Assembly: GCA_039916225.1 (NCBI GenBank)
Contig: JBDSLU010000284.1
Coordinates: forward strand, 1-14,953
DNA length: 14,953 nucleotides
Direction: 5' to 3'
Source of the DNA: JBDSLU01 sp039916225
Lineage (GTDB): Bacteria > Acidobacteriota > Vicinamibacteria > Vicinamibacterales > Vicinamibacteraceae
Below, piece by piece: positions 6,928-13,822 of this stretch (positions within the stretch are counted from its first letter, which is position 1; every line of letters begins with the position of its first letter). The position numbers were made by a program, and so were the translations under genes. The notes under the pieces are model-generated. The model worked only from the letters and a program-made list of their open reading frames with translations, ran no database searches and had not been told where the DNA came from.

Positions 6928-6932
6928 GGAGG
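6928..6932 (+). promoter_or_regulatory. Shine-Dalgarno sequence of the PadR gene
   Basis: GGAGG with a six-base spacer before the ATG at 6939. The same GGAGGCGGA context recurs before the permease gene at 7285-7293. These are the strongest ribosome binding sites in the window and contrast with the SD-less starts elsewhere. The site fixes the PadR start. Confidence 0.75.
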
Positions 6933-6938
6933 CGGACG

Positions 6939-7283
6939 ATGGGCGATCGACCGGCATTCGACGAGGCGAAACGCGGTAGCGCGGAGCTCCTGATCCTGGC
7001 GCTGGTCGAGGAAGACGACCTGCACGGCTATGAAATCGGCCGGCAGATCGAACTGCGATCCAGCGGCACGCTGACCTTCACCCTGGCCGCGCTCTACGCC
7101 ACCCTCTACCGGCTCGAGGCCCGGCGCTGGATCACCGGACGCTGGGTCGAGAAGGCCGGCCAGCGGCGCCGCCGGCACTATCGGATCACCGAGGCCGGAC
7201 GGAAGACGCTGGCCGCCCAGCGCTCCGACTGGGCCCGCTTCGTCGCCGCGCTCGGCCAGGTAGCCGGCGTCCGCTACGCCTGA
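6939..7283 (+). CDS. PadR family winged-helix transcriptional regulator
   Basis: A 114-residue protein consisting of a winged helix and a short C-terminal helix, the compact PadR-s2 size. Landmarks are GSAELLILALVEEDDLHGYEI at 13-33 (helix 1 with the conserved HGYEI), ALYATLYRLEARRWI at 51-65 (recognition helix region, usually GSLYPALHRLE; here the G is missing) and RRRRHYRITEAGRKTL at 76-91 (the wing). PadR proteins are dimeric repressors, often released by small ligands or membrane stress. The next gene starts 12 bp after its stop, with the same ribosome-binding context, so the two are almost certainly co-transcribed. PadR next to a MacB/FtsX-like permease is a recurrent acidobacterial arrangement. 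A palindrome just upstream suggests autoregulation. Confidence 0.93.
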   Translation: MGDRPAFDEAKRGSAELLILALVEEDDLHGYEIGRQIELRSSGTLTFTLAALYATLYRLEARRWITGRWVEKAGQRRRRHYRITEAGRKTLAAQRSDWARFVAALGQVAGVRYA

Positions 7284-7284
7284 C

Positions 7285-7289
7285 GGAGG
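7285..7289 (+). promoter_or_regulatory. Shine-Dalgarno sequence of the permease gene
   Basis: GGAGG, six bases before the ATG at 7296 and just after the PadR stop codon (7281-7283). It supports the long form of the permease that includes the N-terminal prefix domain. Confidence 0.75.
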
Positions 7290-7295
7290 CGGATC

Positions 7296-10046
7296 ATGGC
7301 CACGCCATCATCGGGTCCGGACTGGGCGGCCGACGTCCTCCGCCACGCCAGGGCGACCGGCGTCGACTTGTCGCCGCAGACCGTCGACGAGCTCGCCGCC
7401 CATCTCGACGACGTCTATCTCGCGGCGCGCGCGGATGGCGCCGGCGACGACGCGGCTCGCCTGACCGCCCGGCAGGCGCTCGACGCCTCCGGCCTGCTAC
7501 CCCTCCGCCACGAGCCTCGACCGAACCCGCGCGCAACATACGAGCGCCTCGCCGACGACGCCGCCGCGTCGTCCCGATCCAGGAGTCTTGCCATGGGATA
7601 TGCCCTTCGGATGGCGCTGCGACAGCTCCGCCTGCAGCCGGCCTTCGCCGCCATCGTCATCCTCGTGCTCGGCCTGGGCACGGGCGCGGCGACGGCCGTC
7701 TACACGATCGTCGATTCCGTCGTCCTGCGGCCGCTGCCCTACCGCGCCCCCGACCGGCTGGTGAAGCTCTGGGACACCAACACCGAGAAGGGGCTCGCCC
7801 ACGATCCGTTCTCGCCGGTCACCTTCATGGACTACCGGGCGTTGCCGGTGTTCGAGGATGCGGCGGCGTGGTGGCGTCCCGACGTGAACCTGCGCGATCC
7901 CGGCGTCGAGCCGGTGCGCGTGCGGACGATCGAGACGAGCGCCAACCTGTTCTCGCTGCTCGGCGTCGGCTCGCAGCTCGGCGAAGGCTTTCCGAAGGAC
8001 GGGCCGTTCTTCGTGCGGAGCACCAGGACCGCGGTGATCAACGATCGCCTGTGGCGCACGCGCTACGGCGCCGATCCTGCCCTGATCGGCCGGCAGCTGG
8101 CCCTCAACGACACGCCATTCACGATCGTCGGCATCATGCCGCCGGGATTTCATTTTCCCGACGACGTCGACGTCTGGCAGCGCTTGCAGTGGGACCTCGG
8201 GCAGCACAGCCGCTCGGCGCACTTCATGGAGGGCGTGGCCAGGCTGAAGGACGGCGTCGCGATCGAGCAGGCGCGAGCGGCGGCAGATACGCTGGCGGGG
8301 CGGCTCGGCCGCCAGTTCGAAGGCAGCAACAGGGGGTGGTCCTTCGCCGTGGTGCCGCTGCTGAACGATCAGCTCGGCTACTACCGTCCGGCGCTCTACG
8401 TGCTGTTCGGCGCCGTCGGCCTGCTGTTCGTCATCGGTTGCCTGAATGTGGCTTCGCTGCTGTTGACGCGAGCGCTGACGCGCGAGCGCGAAGTGGCGGT
8501 GCGTACGGCCATCGGCGCCGCGCCGCGGCACATCGTCGTGCAACTGCTCGCCGAGAGCGTGATCCTCTCCGGCGCCGGCGCGCTGCTCGGGCTGCTCGTC
8601 GCGCTGATCGCGATCCCACTGGTCGTGGCCATCACGCCTGTCTCGATCCCGCGTCTCGATGAGGCCGTGGTCAGCCTGCGCGTCCTCGGTCTGGCGCTGG
8701 GGCTGGTCGTCGGAATGACCCTCACCTTCGGGCTGGTGCCGTCGCTCGTCCTGGTCCGCCGGCACACGGCCCACGACCTGAAGGCCGGCGGCCGCGGCAG
8801 CTCGCGCGACACGCGCGCCCTCTACCAGGGCCTGGTCATCGCGGAAGTCGCGCTGGCGTGTGCACTGCTCGTCGCCTCGGCACTGCTGGTGCGGACGGTG
8901 GGCGCGATGACCCGCGTGCCGCTGGGCGTCGCACCGAAGGACGTGGTCCTGGCTGGCGTGCAGCTGTCGGCGGGATTCAATAGCGGCGCATGGCCGACCG
9001 TCGCGAGCGAGCAGGCGACCATCCTCGATGGCATCCGCGCGCAGCCGGGCGTCATCTCGGCGGGCAGCACCAACGACCTGCCCTTCGAGCACGGCTGGCG
9101 TAACCCCTTCCAGCCGGCCGATCAGGCGTTCGCTCGTCCGGAGGACCGGCCACAGGTGCAGTATCACTCCGTCAGCGACGGCTACTTCGAGACGATGGGC
9201 GCCCGGCTGGTCGAGGGACGCGCGTTCACCGCCCACGACACGCCGGACGGCGAGGCGGTGGTGATCGTCAACGAGACGCTGGCCCGCCGGCACTATCCAG
9301 GACGCTCGGCGGTCGGCCGGGAGATCGTGTCGACGCCGTCGCAGGTCGGCCCCCTGGCACGCAACCTGACGTGGGCGTTCAACAAGGACGGGAGCCGGAC
9401 GCCGCCGGCCCGGACGCGCATCGTCGGCGTCGTCGCCGACATCCAGAACGTGCCGCTCGGCACCCCGGCCGAGCCCGCGGTCTACGCACCGACGCGGCAG
9501 TTCCCGTTCGGCGCCGTCACCATCGCCGTCGCCGCCCGCGATCGCGCGACCGCCGTGCAGGCGGTCCGCAACGCGCTGAAGGCCGTCTCGCCGCAGACGC
9601 CCATAGGGACCGTCGAGACCTGGGACGACCGGCTGGCGAGCCGGACCGCGGAGCCGCGCCTGCTGATGACTACGCTCAGTGCCTTCGGCGCGCTCGCCGC
9701 GTTCCTGGCCGCGCTCGGCGTCTACGGGCTGTTCTCGTGGTCGGTGACGCTCCGGCGCCGCGAGCTCGCGATCCGGCTCACGCTCGGTGAGCGGCCGCGG
9801 TCGGTGGGCGCCGCCATCGTCCGACGCAGCGCCGTCATGGTGGCCATCGGACTGGCGATCGGCGTGGGGCTGGTCCAGGCGGCCCGCGGGCTGCTGTCGA
9901 CGGTGCTGTTCGGGGTCACCCCGCACGACACGACATCGGTCCTCATCGGCGTCGCGCTGCTCTTCGTCGCGGCGATCGTCGCCAGCCTGCCGCCGGCGTG
10001 GCGGGCGATGCGGGTCGACCCGATCGAAGGCCTGCGCTCCGAGTGA
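7296..10046 (+). CDS. ADOP-type ABC transporter permease (duplicated MacB/FtsX-like)
   Basis: A 916-residue permease. Residues 1-98 are a soluble, largely helical prefix (DELAAHLDDVYLAARADG), as in permeases with a prefix domain encoded beside PadR. Then come two MacB-PCD/FtsX halves: TM1 at about 117-139, a periplasmic domain to about 362, TMs near 365-390, 415-446 and 463-487; then a second half with TM near 511-535, a periplasmic domain to about 785, and TMs near 793-815, 840-862 and 881-900. The cytoplasmic coupling motif appears twice (TREREVAVRTAIGA at 395-408 and RRRELAIRLTLGE near 820-832), confirming the internal duplication. MacB-like permeases act as mechanotransmitters rather than classical pores. 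No ABC ATPase gene lies nearby, as usual for this orphan family. An internal ATG at 7593 has its own SD. Natural substrate unknown. Confidence 0.93.
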   Translation: MATPSSGPDWAADVLRHARATGVDLSPQTVDELAAHLDDVYLAARADGAGDDAARLTARQALDASGLLPLRHEPRPNPRATYERLADDAAASSRSRSLAMGYALRMALRQLRLQPAFAAIVILVLGLGTGAATAVYTIVDSVVLRPLPYRAPDRLVKLWDTNTEKGLAHDPFSPVTFMDYRALPVFEDAAAWWRPDVNLRDPGVEPVRVRTIETSANLFSLLGVGSQLGEGFPKDGPFFVRSTRTAVINDRLWRTRYGADPALIGRQLALNDTPFTIVGIMPPGFHFPDDVDVWQRLQWDLGQHSRSAHFMEGVARLKDGVAIEQARAAADTLAGRLGRQFEGSNRGWSFAVVPLLNDQLGYYRPALYVLFGAVGLLFVIGCLNVASLLLTRALTREREVAVRTAIGAAPRHIVVQLLAESVILSGAGALLGLLVALIAIPLVVAITPVSIPRLDEAVVSLRVLGLALGLVVGMTLTFGLVPSLVLVRRHTAHDLKAGGRGSSRDTRALYQGLVIAEVALACALLVASALLVRTVGAMTRVPLGVAPKDVVLAGVQLSAGFNSGAWPTVASEQATILDGIRAQPGVISAGSTNDLPFEHGWRNPFQPADQAFARPEDRPQVQYHSVSDGYFETMGARLVEGRAFTAHDTPDGEAVVIVNETLARRHYPGRSAVGREIVSTPSQVGPLARNLTWAFNKDGSRTPPARTRIVGVVADIQNVPLGTPAEPAVYAPTRQFPFGAVTIAVAARDRATAVQAVRNALKAVSPQTPIGTVETWDDRLASRTAEPRLLMTTLSAFGALAAFLAALGVYGLFSWSVTLRRRELAIRLTLGERPRSVGAAIVRRSAVMVAIGLAIGVGLVQAARGLLSTVLFGVTPHDTTSVLIGVALLFVAAIVASLPPAWRAMRVDPIEGLRSE
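7581..7595 (+). promoter_or_regulatory. Internal ribosome binding site and start codon in the permease gene
   Basis: AGGAG at 7581-7585, a seven-base spacer and an in-frame ATG at 7593 (codon 100). Translation from here would give MGYALRMALRQLRLQPAFAA, the usual beginning of a MacB-type permease, without the 99-residue prefix. Confidence 0.5.
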
Positions 10047-10052
10047 TCGCAG

Positions 10053-10090
10053 ACTCGCCGGACGCCAGCGCGGCAGGAGCGCCGGCGAGT
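10053..10090. terminator. Inverted repeat between the convergent permease and amidohydrolase genes
   Basis: ACTCGCCGG (10053-10061) and CCGGCGAGT (10082-10090) are perfect 9-bp arms around a 20-base loop that can itself pair. The right arm reaches the first base of the amidohydrolase stop codon. On the plus strand it is followed by a T-rich TTACTTCTTC-like tail, so it could terminate the permease transcript; the minus-strand side has no U-tract. Confidence 0.5.
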
Positions 10091-11685
10091 TACTTCTTCA
10101 CCGTTGGATAGCTGATCCCGAGCTGCTCGAGGTAGGTCTTGTACTTCGACGGGTCGTAGTAGAACTTCGCCAGCGCCGGCCGATACTGCTCCATCGTCCG
10201 GGCGTTCATCGATGTGTCCGGCAGGTCGGTGGGCGCGATGAGCGGTTTGTAGGCCGTCGACTTGGTCTGCACGGTGCGGAAGTAGTCCCACGACTGTGCC
10301 ACCAGTTCGGTTCGCAGCAGAAGATCGACGCCGGTCATCGCGACGACCTTGGCGCCGGCGGTGGCGCCCTTGTGCGCAATCGGCGTGGCGCTGGCGATGG
10401 CGTTCGCCCAGTGGTGGCCGGGCAGGCCCGGGATGTTCGAGGGGTAGCGAATCGTCACCGTCGGCACCGTCCAGGACACGTCGCCGATGTCGTCCGAGCC
10501 GCCGCCGTAGTTGTCCTCCGCGGTGACGGCGCCGGACAGGGGCGCGATCTCGCGAGACAGACCGTTCTCGGGCTGGCCGACCTCTTTCTGCACGGCGCGC
10601 GCCAGTGTCTGATCGGCCTCGTCCCAGGCCGGCAGGCCAACCGCCTTGATGTTGGTGTACATCGCCTCGGCGATCGGCCGGTTGAAGTGCTGCGGCCAGG
10701 CGCTGCCGATGACGCGCGACGTCACTTCGGTGTTGGTCATCAGGGCCGCGCCCTGGGCCATCCGATCGGCGATGCCGCGCAGCTCGACGATCCGCGCGTA
10801 GTCGGTCTCGCGCAGAAAATACCAGACGCTGGCGTTGCGCGGCACGACGTTGGGCTGATCGCCGCCCTTGGTGATCACGTAGTGCGAGCGCTGCTGCAGC
10901 CGCAGGTGCTCGCGGCGGAAGTTCCAGCCGACGTTCATCAGCTCGACGGCGTCGAGGGCCGATCGGCCGCGCCACGGGGCGCCGGCCGAGTGCGCGCTCT
11001 CGCCGGTGAACGTGTACTCGATCGACACCAGGCCCGACGAGTTGGTCGGCTCGCCCCAGCGCACGCCGAAGCCGTCGCCGACGTGCGCGAAGATGCAGGC
11101 GTCGACGTCCGCGAAGACGCCGGCCCGCACCAGGTAGGCCTTGCCGGCCAGCAGCTCCTCGGCGACACCCGGCCACAGCAGCAGCGTCCCCGACAGCTTC
11201 TCGCGCTCCATCACCCGCTTCAGCGCGATCGCCGCCGTGATCTGCAGCGGCAGGCCGGAGTTGTGGCCTTCACCGTGACCGGGGGCTCCGGCGACGATCG
11301 GGTCGTGGTAGGCCACGCCCGGCTTCTGCGACGCCTGCGGGATGTCGTCGATGTCGGAGCCGAGCGCGATCACCGGCTTGCCCGAGCCCCAGCGCGCCGT
11401 CCACGCCGTCGGCATCCCGGCGATGCCGCGCTGCACGGTGAAGCCGTGCTGCTCCAGCACGCCGGTCAGATACTTCGACGTCTCGACTTCCTGGAAGCCC
11501 AGCTCGCCGAAGCTGAAGACCTGATCGGTCATCTGCTGGGTCGTCACGCGCATGCCGTCGACGTCGGCGGCGATGTCGCGCTTCAGCACCTCGATGCGTC
11601 CAGACTGGGCCGCCGGCGGCGCCTGTCCGGCGAGGATCACACCCGAAACCGACACGATGGCAGCGACGACAGTAGCTCTGGTCAT
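10090..11685 (-). CDS. Exported M20 family amidohydrolase (AbgB-like)
   Basis: A 531-residue protein with a probable signal peptide (MTRATVVAAIVSVSGVILAG, cleavage near residues 20-28). M20 landmarks are GSDIDDIP at 109-116, GHGEGHNSG at 136-144 (where most M20 enzymes have HxCGH), the catalytic AEE at 175-177, and the dimerisation-domain motif GESAHSAGAPWRGRSALDA at 228-246, followed by GGDQPNVVPRNASVW at 274-288, SDDIGDVSW at 397-405 and IAHKG at 436-440. These match the AbgB/peptidase M20D group, which cleaves amide-linked aminoacyl compounds such as p-aminobenzoyl-glutamate; the true substrate of exported homologues is not established. It is the last gene of a probable minus-strand unit, 62 bp after the chlorite-dismutase-family gene. 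The frame is open upstream past the ATG, but that part overlaps the upstream gene and is rejected. A striking repeat lies 17 bp before the start. Confidence 0.92.
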   Translation of the reverse strand: MTRATVVAAIVSVSGVILAGQAPPAAQSGRIEVLKRDIAADVDGMRVTTQQMTDQVFSFGELGFQEVETSKYLTGVLEQHGFTVQRGIAGMPTAWTARWGSGKPVIALGSDIDDIPQASQKPGVAYHDPIVAGAPGHGEGHNSGLPLQITAAIALKRVMEREKLSGTLLLWPGVAEELLAGKAYLVRAGVFADVDACIFAHVGDGFGVRWGEPTNSSGLVSIEYTFTGESAHSAGAPWRGRSALDAVELMNVGWNFRREHLRLQQRSHYVITKGGDQPNVVPRNASVWYFLRETDYARIVELRGIADRMAQGAALMTNTEVTSRVIGSAWPQHFNRPIAEAMYTNIKAVGLPAWDEADQTLARAVQKEVGQPENGLSREIAPLSGAVTAEDNYGGGSDDIGDVSWTVPTVTIRYPSNIPGLPGHHWANAIASATPIAHKGATAGAKVVAMTGVDLLLRTELVAQSWDYFRTVQTKSTAYKPLIAPTDLPDTSMNARTMEQYRPALAKFYYDPSKYKTYLEQLGISYPTVKK

Positions 11686-11701
11686 GGCAGAAACTGCAAC
11701 C

Positions 11702-11734
11702 TGCTCGGAGCGTGCTCGGAGCTTGCTCCGAGCA
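11702..11734. repeat. Three-copy TGCTCGGAGC repeat, last two forming a perfect hairpin
   Basis: TGCTCGGAGC occurs at 11702-11711 and 11713-11722 (11-bp period, about one helical turn), and its exact reverse complement at 11725-11734. The second and third copies make a 10-bp perfect inverted repeat with a two-base centre. The element fills the gap between the chlorite-dismutase-family stop (11748) and the amidohydrolase start (11685). It could be an operator, an mRNA stem-loop that tunes expression within the operon, or a processing site. No T-run follows on the minus strand, so a simple intrinsic terminator is unlikely. Confidence 0.7.
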
Positions 11735-11747
11735 ACTTGCGGAAATT

Positions 11748-12326
11748 TCAACGCGCGAGGCGGATGTCGACTTCGCGCTCGATGAATCGCCACTCCGGTG
11801 AGGCGCGGAGCTGACCGACCAGATCCTCGAACGCGCCGGCGTCGGCCGGCGTGTATTCGAACCAGGTGAGGAAGTCGAACGGCTCGGCGGGGCCGAGATC
11901 GCGACAGTGGTGCAGCCGGCGGGCGATCGCCGGGAGGTAGCGCATGCCGATGGCGATGTGCTGCGACTGCGCCTCGAAGACGTCGCGCCGATCGTCCTGG
12001 GTCAGCGCCCACCAGGCGGCGTTCTTGCGGATCGGGATCAGCGCGGCGCGGGTGCACGCCGGCCGCCCGAGCCCTTCCTGGCGCGCGACCAGCGCGTCCT
12101 TCTCGACCCGCTCGACGTAGCGCTCGTTGCTGACGATGCCGCGCAGCCGCCAGAGCGCCGTCGGCGTGTCAGCGGACTCCTCGGCCGATCCCGCCGCGAC
12201 GACGCTGAGACACGCCGCCACCGGCAGCGACTCCCCCACCACCGGTCGCGTGTGATCCACCGTCCACGTCCCCGCCGACCCGGCGACGAAGGAGAAGAGG
12301 CGCGGGGCGACGGCGGACACGGTCAT
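11748..12326 (-). CDS. Chlorite dismutase family (Cld-like) protein
   Basis: A 192-residue protein close in size to the short clade of chlorite dismutases. Segments recalling the family are WRLRGIVSNERYVERVEKDAL at 59-79, ALIPIRKNAAWWALTQDDRR at 95-114, QHIAIGMRYLPAIARRLHH at 122-140, and FDFLTWFEY at 150-158 followed by EWRFIEREVDIRL. Adjacent histidines 139 and 140 are candidates for the proximal haem ligand. Characterised Clds have the distal arginine 13 residues after that histidine; here positions 152-153 are F and L, so chlorite conversion is doubtful and the protein may be a haem-binding relative with another job. An AGGAG at 12338-12342 (minus strand) lies about 11 bases before the ATG. 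The first 50 residues are not recognisable. It sits 30 bp after the preceding gene and 62 bp before the amidohydrolase in a probable operon. Confidence 0.72.
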   Translation of the reverse strand: MTVSAVAPRLFSFVAGSAGTWTVDHTRPVVGESLPVAACLSVVAAGSAEESADTPTALWRLRGIVSNERYVERVEKDALVARQEGLGRPACTRAALIPIRKNAAWWALTQDDRRDVFEAQSQHIAIGMRYLPAIARRLHHCRDLGPAEPFDFLTWFEYTPADAGAFEDLVGQLRASPEWRFIEREVDIRLAR

Positions 12327-12356
12327 CGGCAGCGAAGCTCCTGTGACGACGGACGA

Positions 12357-13073
12357 TCAGGGGGCGGAACGCGAGAACTCGAGCGGCATCGATCCGGGGC
12401 CTTGCCTCCACGTACCGACCAGCTTGCCGTCCGTGAGGTCGCCGGAATACGAGCCGTTGATCGATGGCAGTTCGAGCGTCAGGTGCGTCTCCTTCTGCGT
12501 GATCGTCGCGAGCGGAATCTCGCCGCTGCCCTGATCGACGCTGACGATCGACCCCGTCGCCCCATCGGCGCCGTTGGCCAGCTTCAGCGTGAGACGCAGC
12601 GTCTTGTCGCCGACCGCCAGCGAGCCGGACCAGGTACCCTCGAGATCCTTGGTGATGGCGGTGCTCTTCGCCGGCGTGGCGAAGACCGCGTCGCCCTTGC
12701 GCGTCAGCCGCAGCGGCAGCGATCCGCCGCCCTGCGAGAAGTCGCCGCTGATCGTCGCGCCGTCGGCGGCAAGGGTGCCCTTGAAGGTCGGCGTCCCCGG
12801 CACGCTGGCCATGACGAACGACACCGCCGTGCCCTGCACCTCGACCGACAGCGGGAACGCCTTCAGGTTCTGGACGGGGATCGAGATCGTGCCGACCCAC
12901 GCGGGTGGCGTGCCAGGCTTGAGGTCGACTTCGAGGTCGAGCGTCTGGGCCGGCGTGTCGAGCACTCCGGTCCAGTGGCCGGCCGCCGTAGCCGTCTGCG
13001 ACGACGCGGCCGGGGCAAGCCCGGCGACGAGAGCGAACGCGGCGGCGCCGATCGACAGCAGTCTGATGGTCAT
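12357..13073 (-). CDS. Secreted protein with two tandem beta-rich repeats
   Basis: A 238-residue exported protein. The start at 13073 is set by a four-base ATGA overlap with the upstream gene and by the signal peptide it begins (MTIRLLSIGAAAFALVAGLA, cleavage near 24-28). The mature part is two homologous copies. Copy A (about 32-125) begins GHWTGVLDTPAQTLDLEVDL and ends ISGDFSQGGGSLPLRLTR; copy B (about 145-235) begins EGTWSGSLAVGDKTLRLTLK and ends LVGTWRQGPGSMPLEFSR. The alternating hydrophobic pattern predicts beta-strands, so each copy is probably a small beta-barrel or sandwich. A similar module is, to my recollection, found in front of the catalytic domain of some exported alpha/beta hydrolases, but no hydrolase domain follows here. 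Function unknown; binding of a ligand or partner at the periplasm is only a guess. Confidence 0.8.
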   Translation of the reverse strand: MTIRLLSIGAAAFALVAGLAPAASSQTATAAGHWTGVLDTPAQTLDLEVDLKPGTPPAWVGTISIPVQNLKAFPLSVEVQGTAVSFVMASVPGTPTFKGTLAADGATISGDFSQGGGSLPLRLTRKGDAVFATPAKSTAITKDLEGTWSGSLAVGDKTLRLTLKLANGADGATGSIVSVDQGSGEIPLATITQKETHLTLELPSINGSYSGDLTDGKLVGTWRQGPGSMPLEFSRSAP

Positions 13074-13816
13074 GATGGCGAGCCTTCCTTCGCGCGCCGT
13101 TCGATGGCGCGCAGCCACATGCGGCGGATGAAGCCGCTGCCCGGCTGGATGATACGCCAGTACATCGCGAACCGCCGGGCCGAGCGCGGGTCGGTGGCGT
13201 GGACGCGGGTCTCGGTCGTGACGATCGATCCGCCGGCGCCGTCCGGCGCGATCAGGAAGTTCATCGTCGCCTTGGCGAAGCCAGGCTCGACAATCGCGCC
13301 GAACGCGTCCGCGCCGAGCGGCTGGAGCACGCGTGACTGGCCGATGACGACCGCCCCGACCACGACCTCGCGCGGCGGATCCTCGGCCAGCAGCACGAAA
13401 CCGCCACGGACCGCGGTATCGATGATCGGCTCATCCTTCGGCGCGTTGAGGATGCCCGGCGGCTGCGGTCGCCCGAGCCGGCGCAGCCAGGTCAGGAGGT
13501 GGAAGAAGCGGATGTCGCCGGCCGGCAGCGTGCGGATCGCCGCATAGACGCGATCGGGCGGGGCCGCGATGCGCCGCGTGTGGTGCTCGTCGAACTCCCA
13601 TTCCGGCGCGTAGTCGTCGATGATCGCGCGGCGGGCGGTAGTGGCCCGGCGCCGAACCGGCAGCCGCGCACCGGCGAGGGCAACGGCGACACCGAGTGCC
13701 GCTGCAGGCAGGCCGTGCAGCCAGGACCAGCCCAGTGTGCCGGCTGGAACGACGGCAACGACGAGGCCGGCGACGAAGAGAGTGAGACCGGCCTGCAGGA
13801 CCGCGACGCCGAGCAC
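13070..13816 (-). CDS. SRPBCC-domain protein with two N-terminal membrane helices
   Basis: A 248-residue protein starting at a GTG. Two hydrophobic helices at about 2-24 and 33-50 form an N-terminal membrane hairpin, followed by the basic stretch RLPVRRR and a START-like SRPBCC domain (about 75-225): FDEHHTRRIAAPPDRVYAAI resembles the first strand and helix of that fold, and ETRVHATDPRSARRFAMYWR with the long final helix IIQPGSGFIRRMWLRAIERR its end. SRPBCC domains bind hydrophobic ligands in a deep cavity, so a membrane-tethered lipid or haem-type ligand binder is conceivable; I see no catalytic signature. It is probably the first gene of the minus-strand unit and overlaps the next gene by four bases. 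It has no Shine-Dalgarno sequence; TACACT, six bases before the GTG, suggests a leaderless transcript. Confidence 0.78.
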   Translation of the reverse strand: MLGVAVLQAGLTLFVAGLVVAVVPAGTLGWSWLHGLPAAALGVAVALAGARLPVRRRATTARRAIIDDYAPEWEFDEHHTRRIAAPPDRVYAAIRTLPAGDIRFFHLLTWLRRLGRPQPPGILNAPKDEPIIDTAVRGGFVLLAEDPPREVVVGAVVIGQSRVLQPLGADAFGAIVEPGFAKATMNFLIAPDGAGGSIVTTETRVHATDPRSARRFAMYWRIIQPGSGFIRRMWLRAIERRAKEGSPS

Positions 13817-13822
13817 GTTCGC

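Noticed and set aside
7497..9926. 809-codon minus-strand open frame opposite the permease
   Set aside because: It is an antisense shadow of a permease with eight expected helices; the composition is dominated by Arg, Asp, Gln and His.
9787..11814. 675-codon plus-strand open frame over the amidohydrolase
   Set aside because: The opposite strand encodes a full M20 enzyme with all its motifs; this frame has none.
11686..12057. Extended N-terminus of the amidohydrolase frame
   Set aside because: It overlaps the chlorite-dismutase-family gene, and a signal peptide begins exactly at the ATG at 11685.
11748..12326. Calling the Cld-like protein a functional chlorite dismutase or HemQ
   Set aside because: Neither Arg nor Gln is found at the expected spacing from the candidate haem histidines, and the context does not support either role.
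13074..13118. Earlier start for the secreted repeat protein
   Set aside because: The extra residues would place charged sequence before the signal peptide and lengthen the overlap; the ATGA overlap at 13070-13073 fits better.
11907..13547. 546-codon plus-strand open frame opposite three minus-strand genes
   Set aside because: The minus-strand genes have signal peptides, recognisable folds and ATGA coupling; this frame is a shadow.
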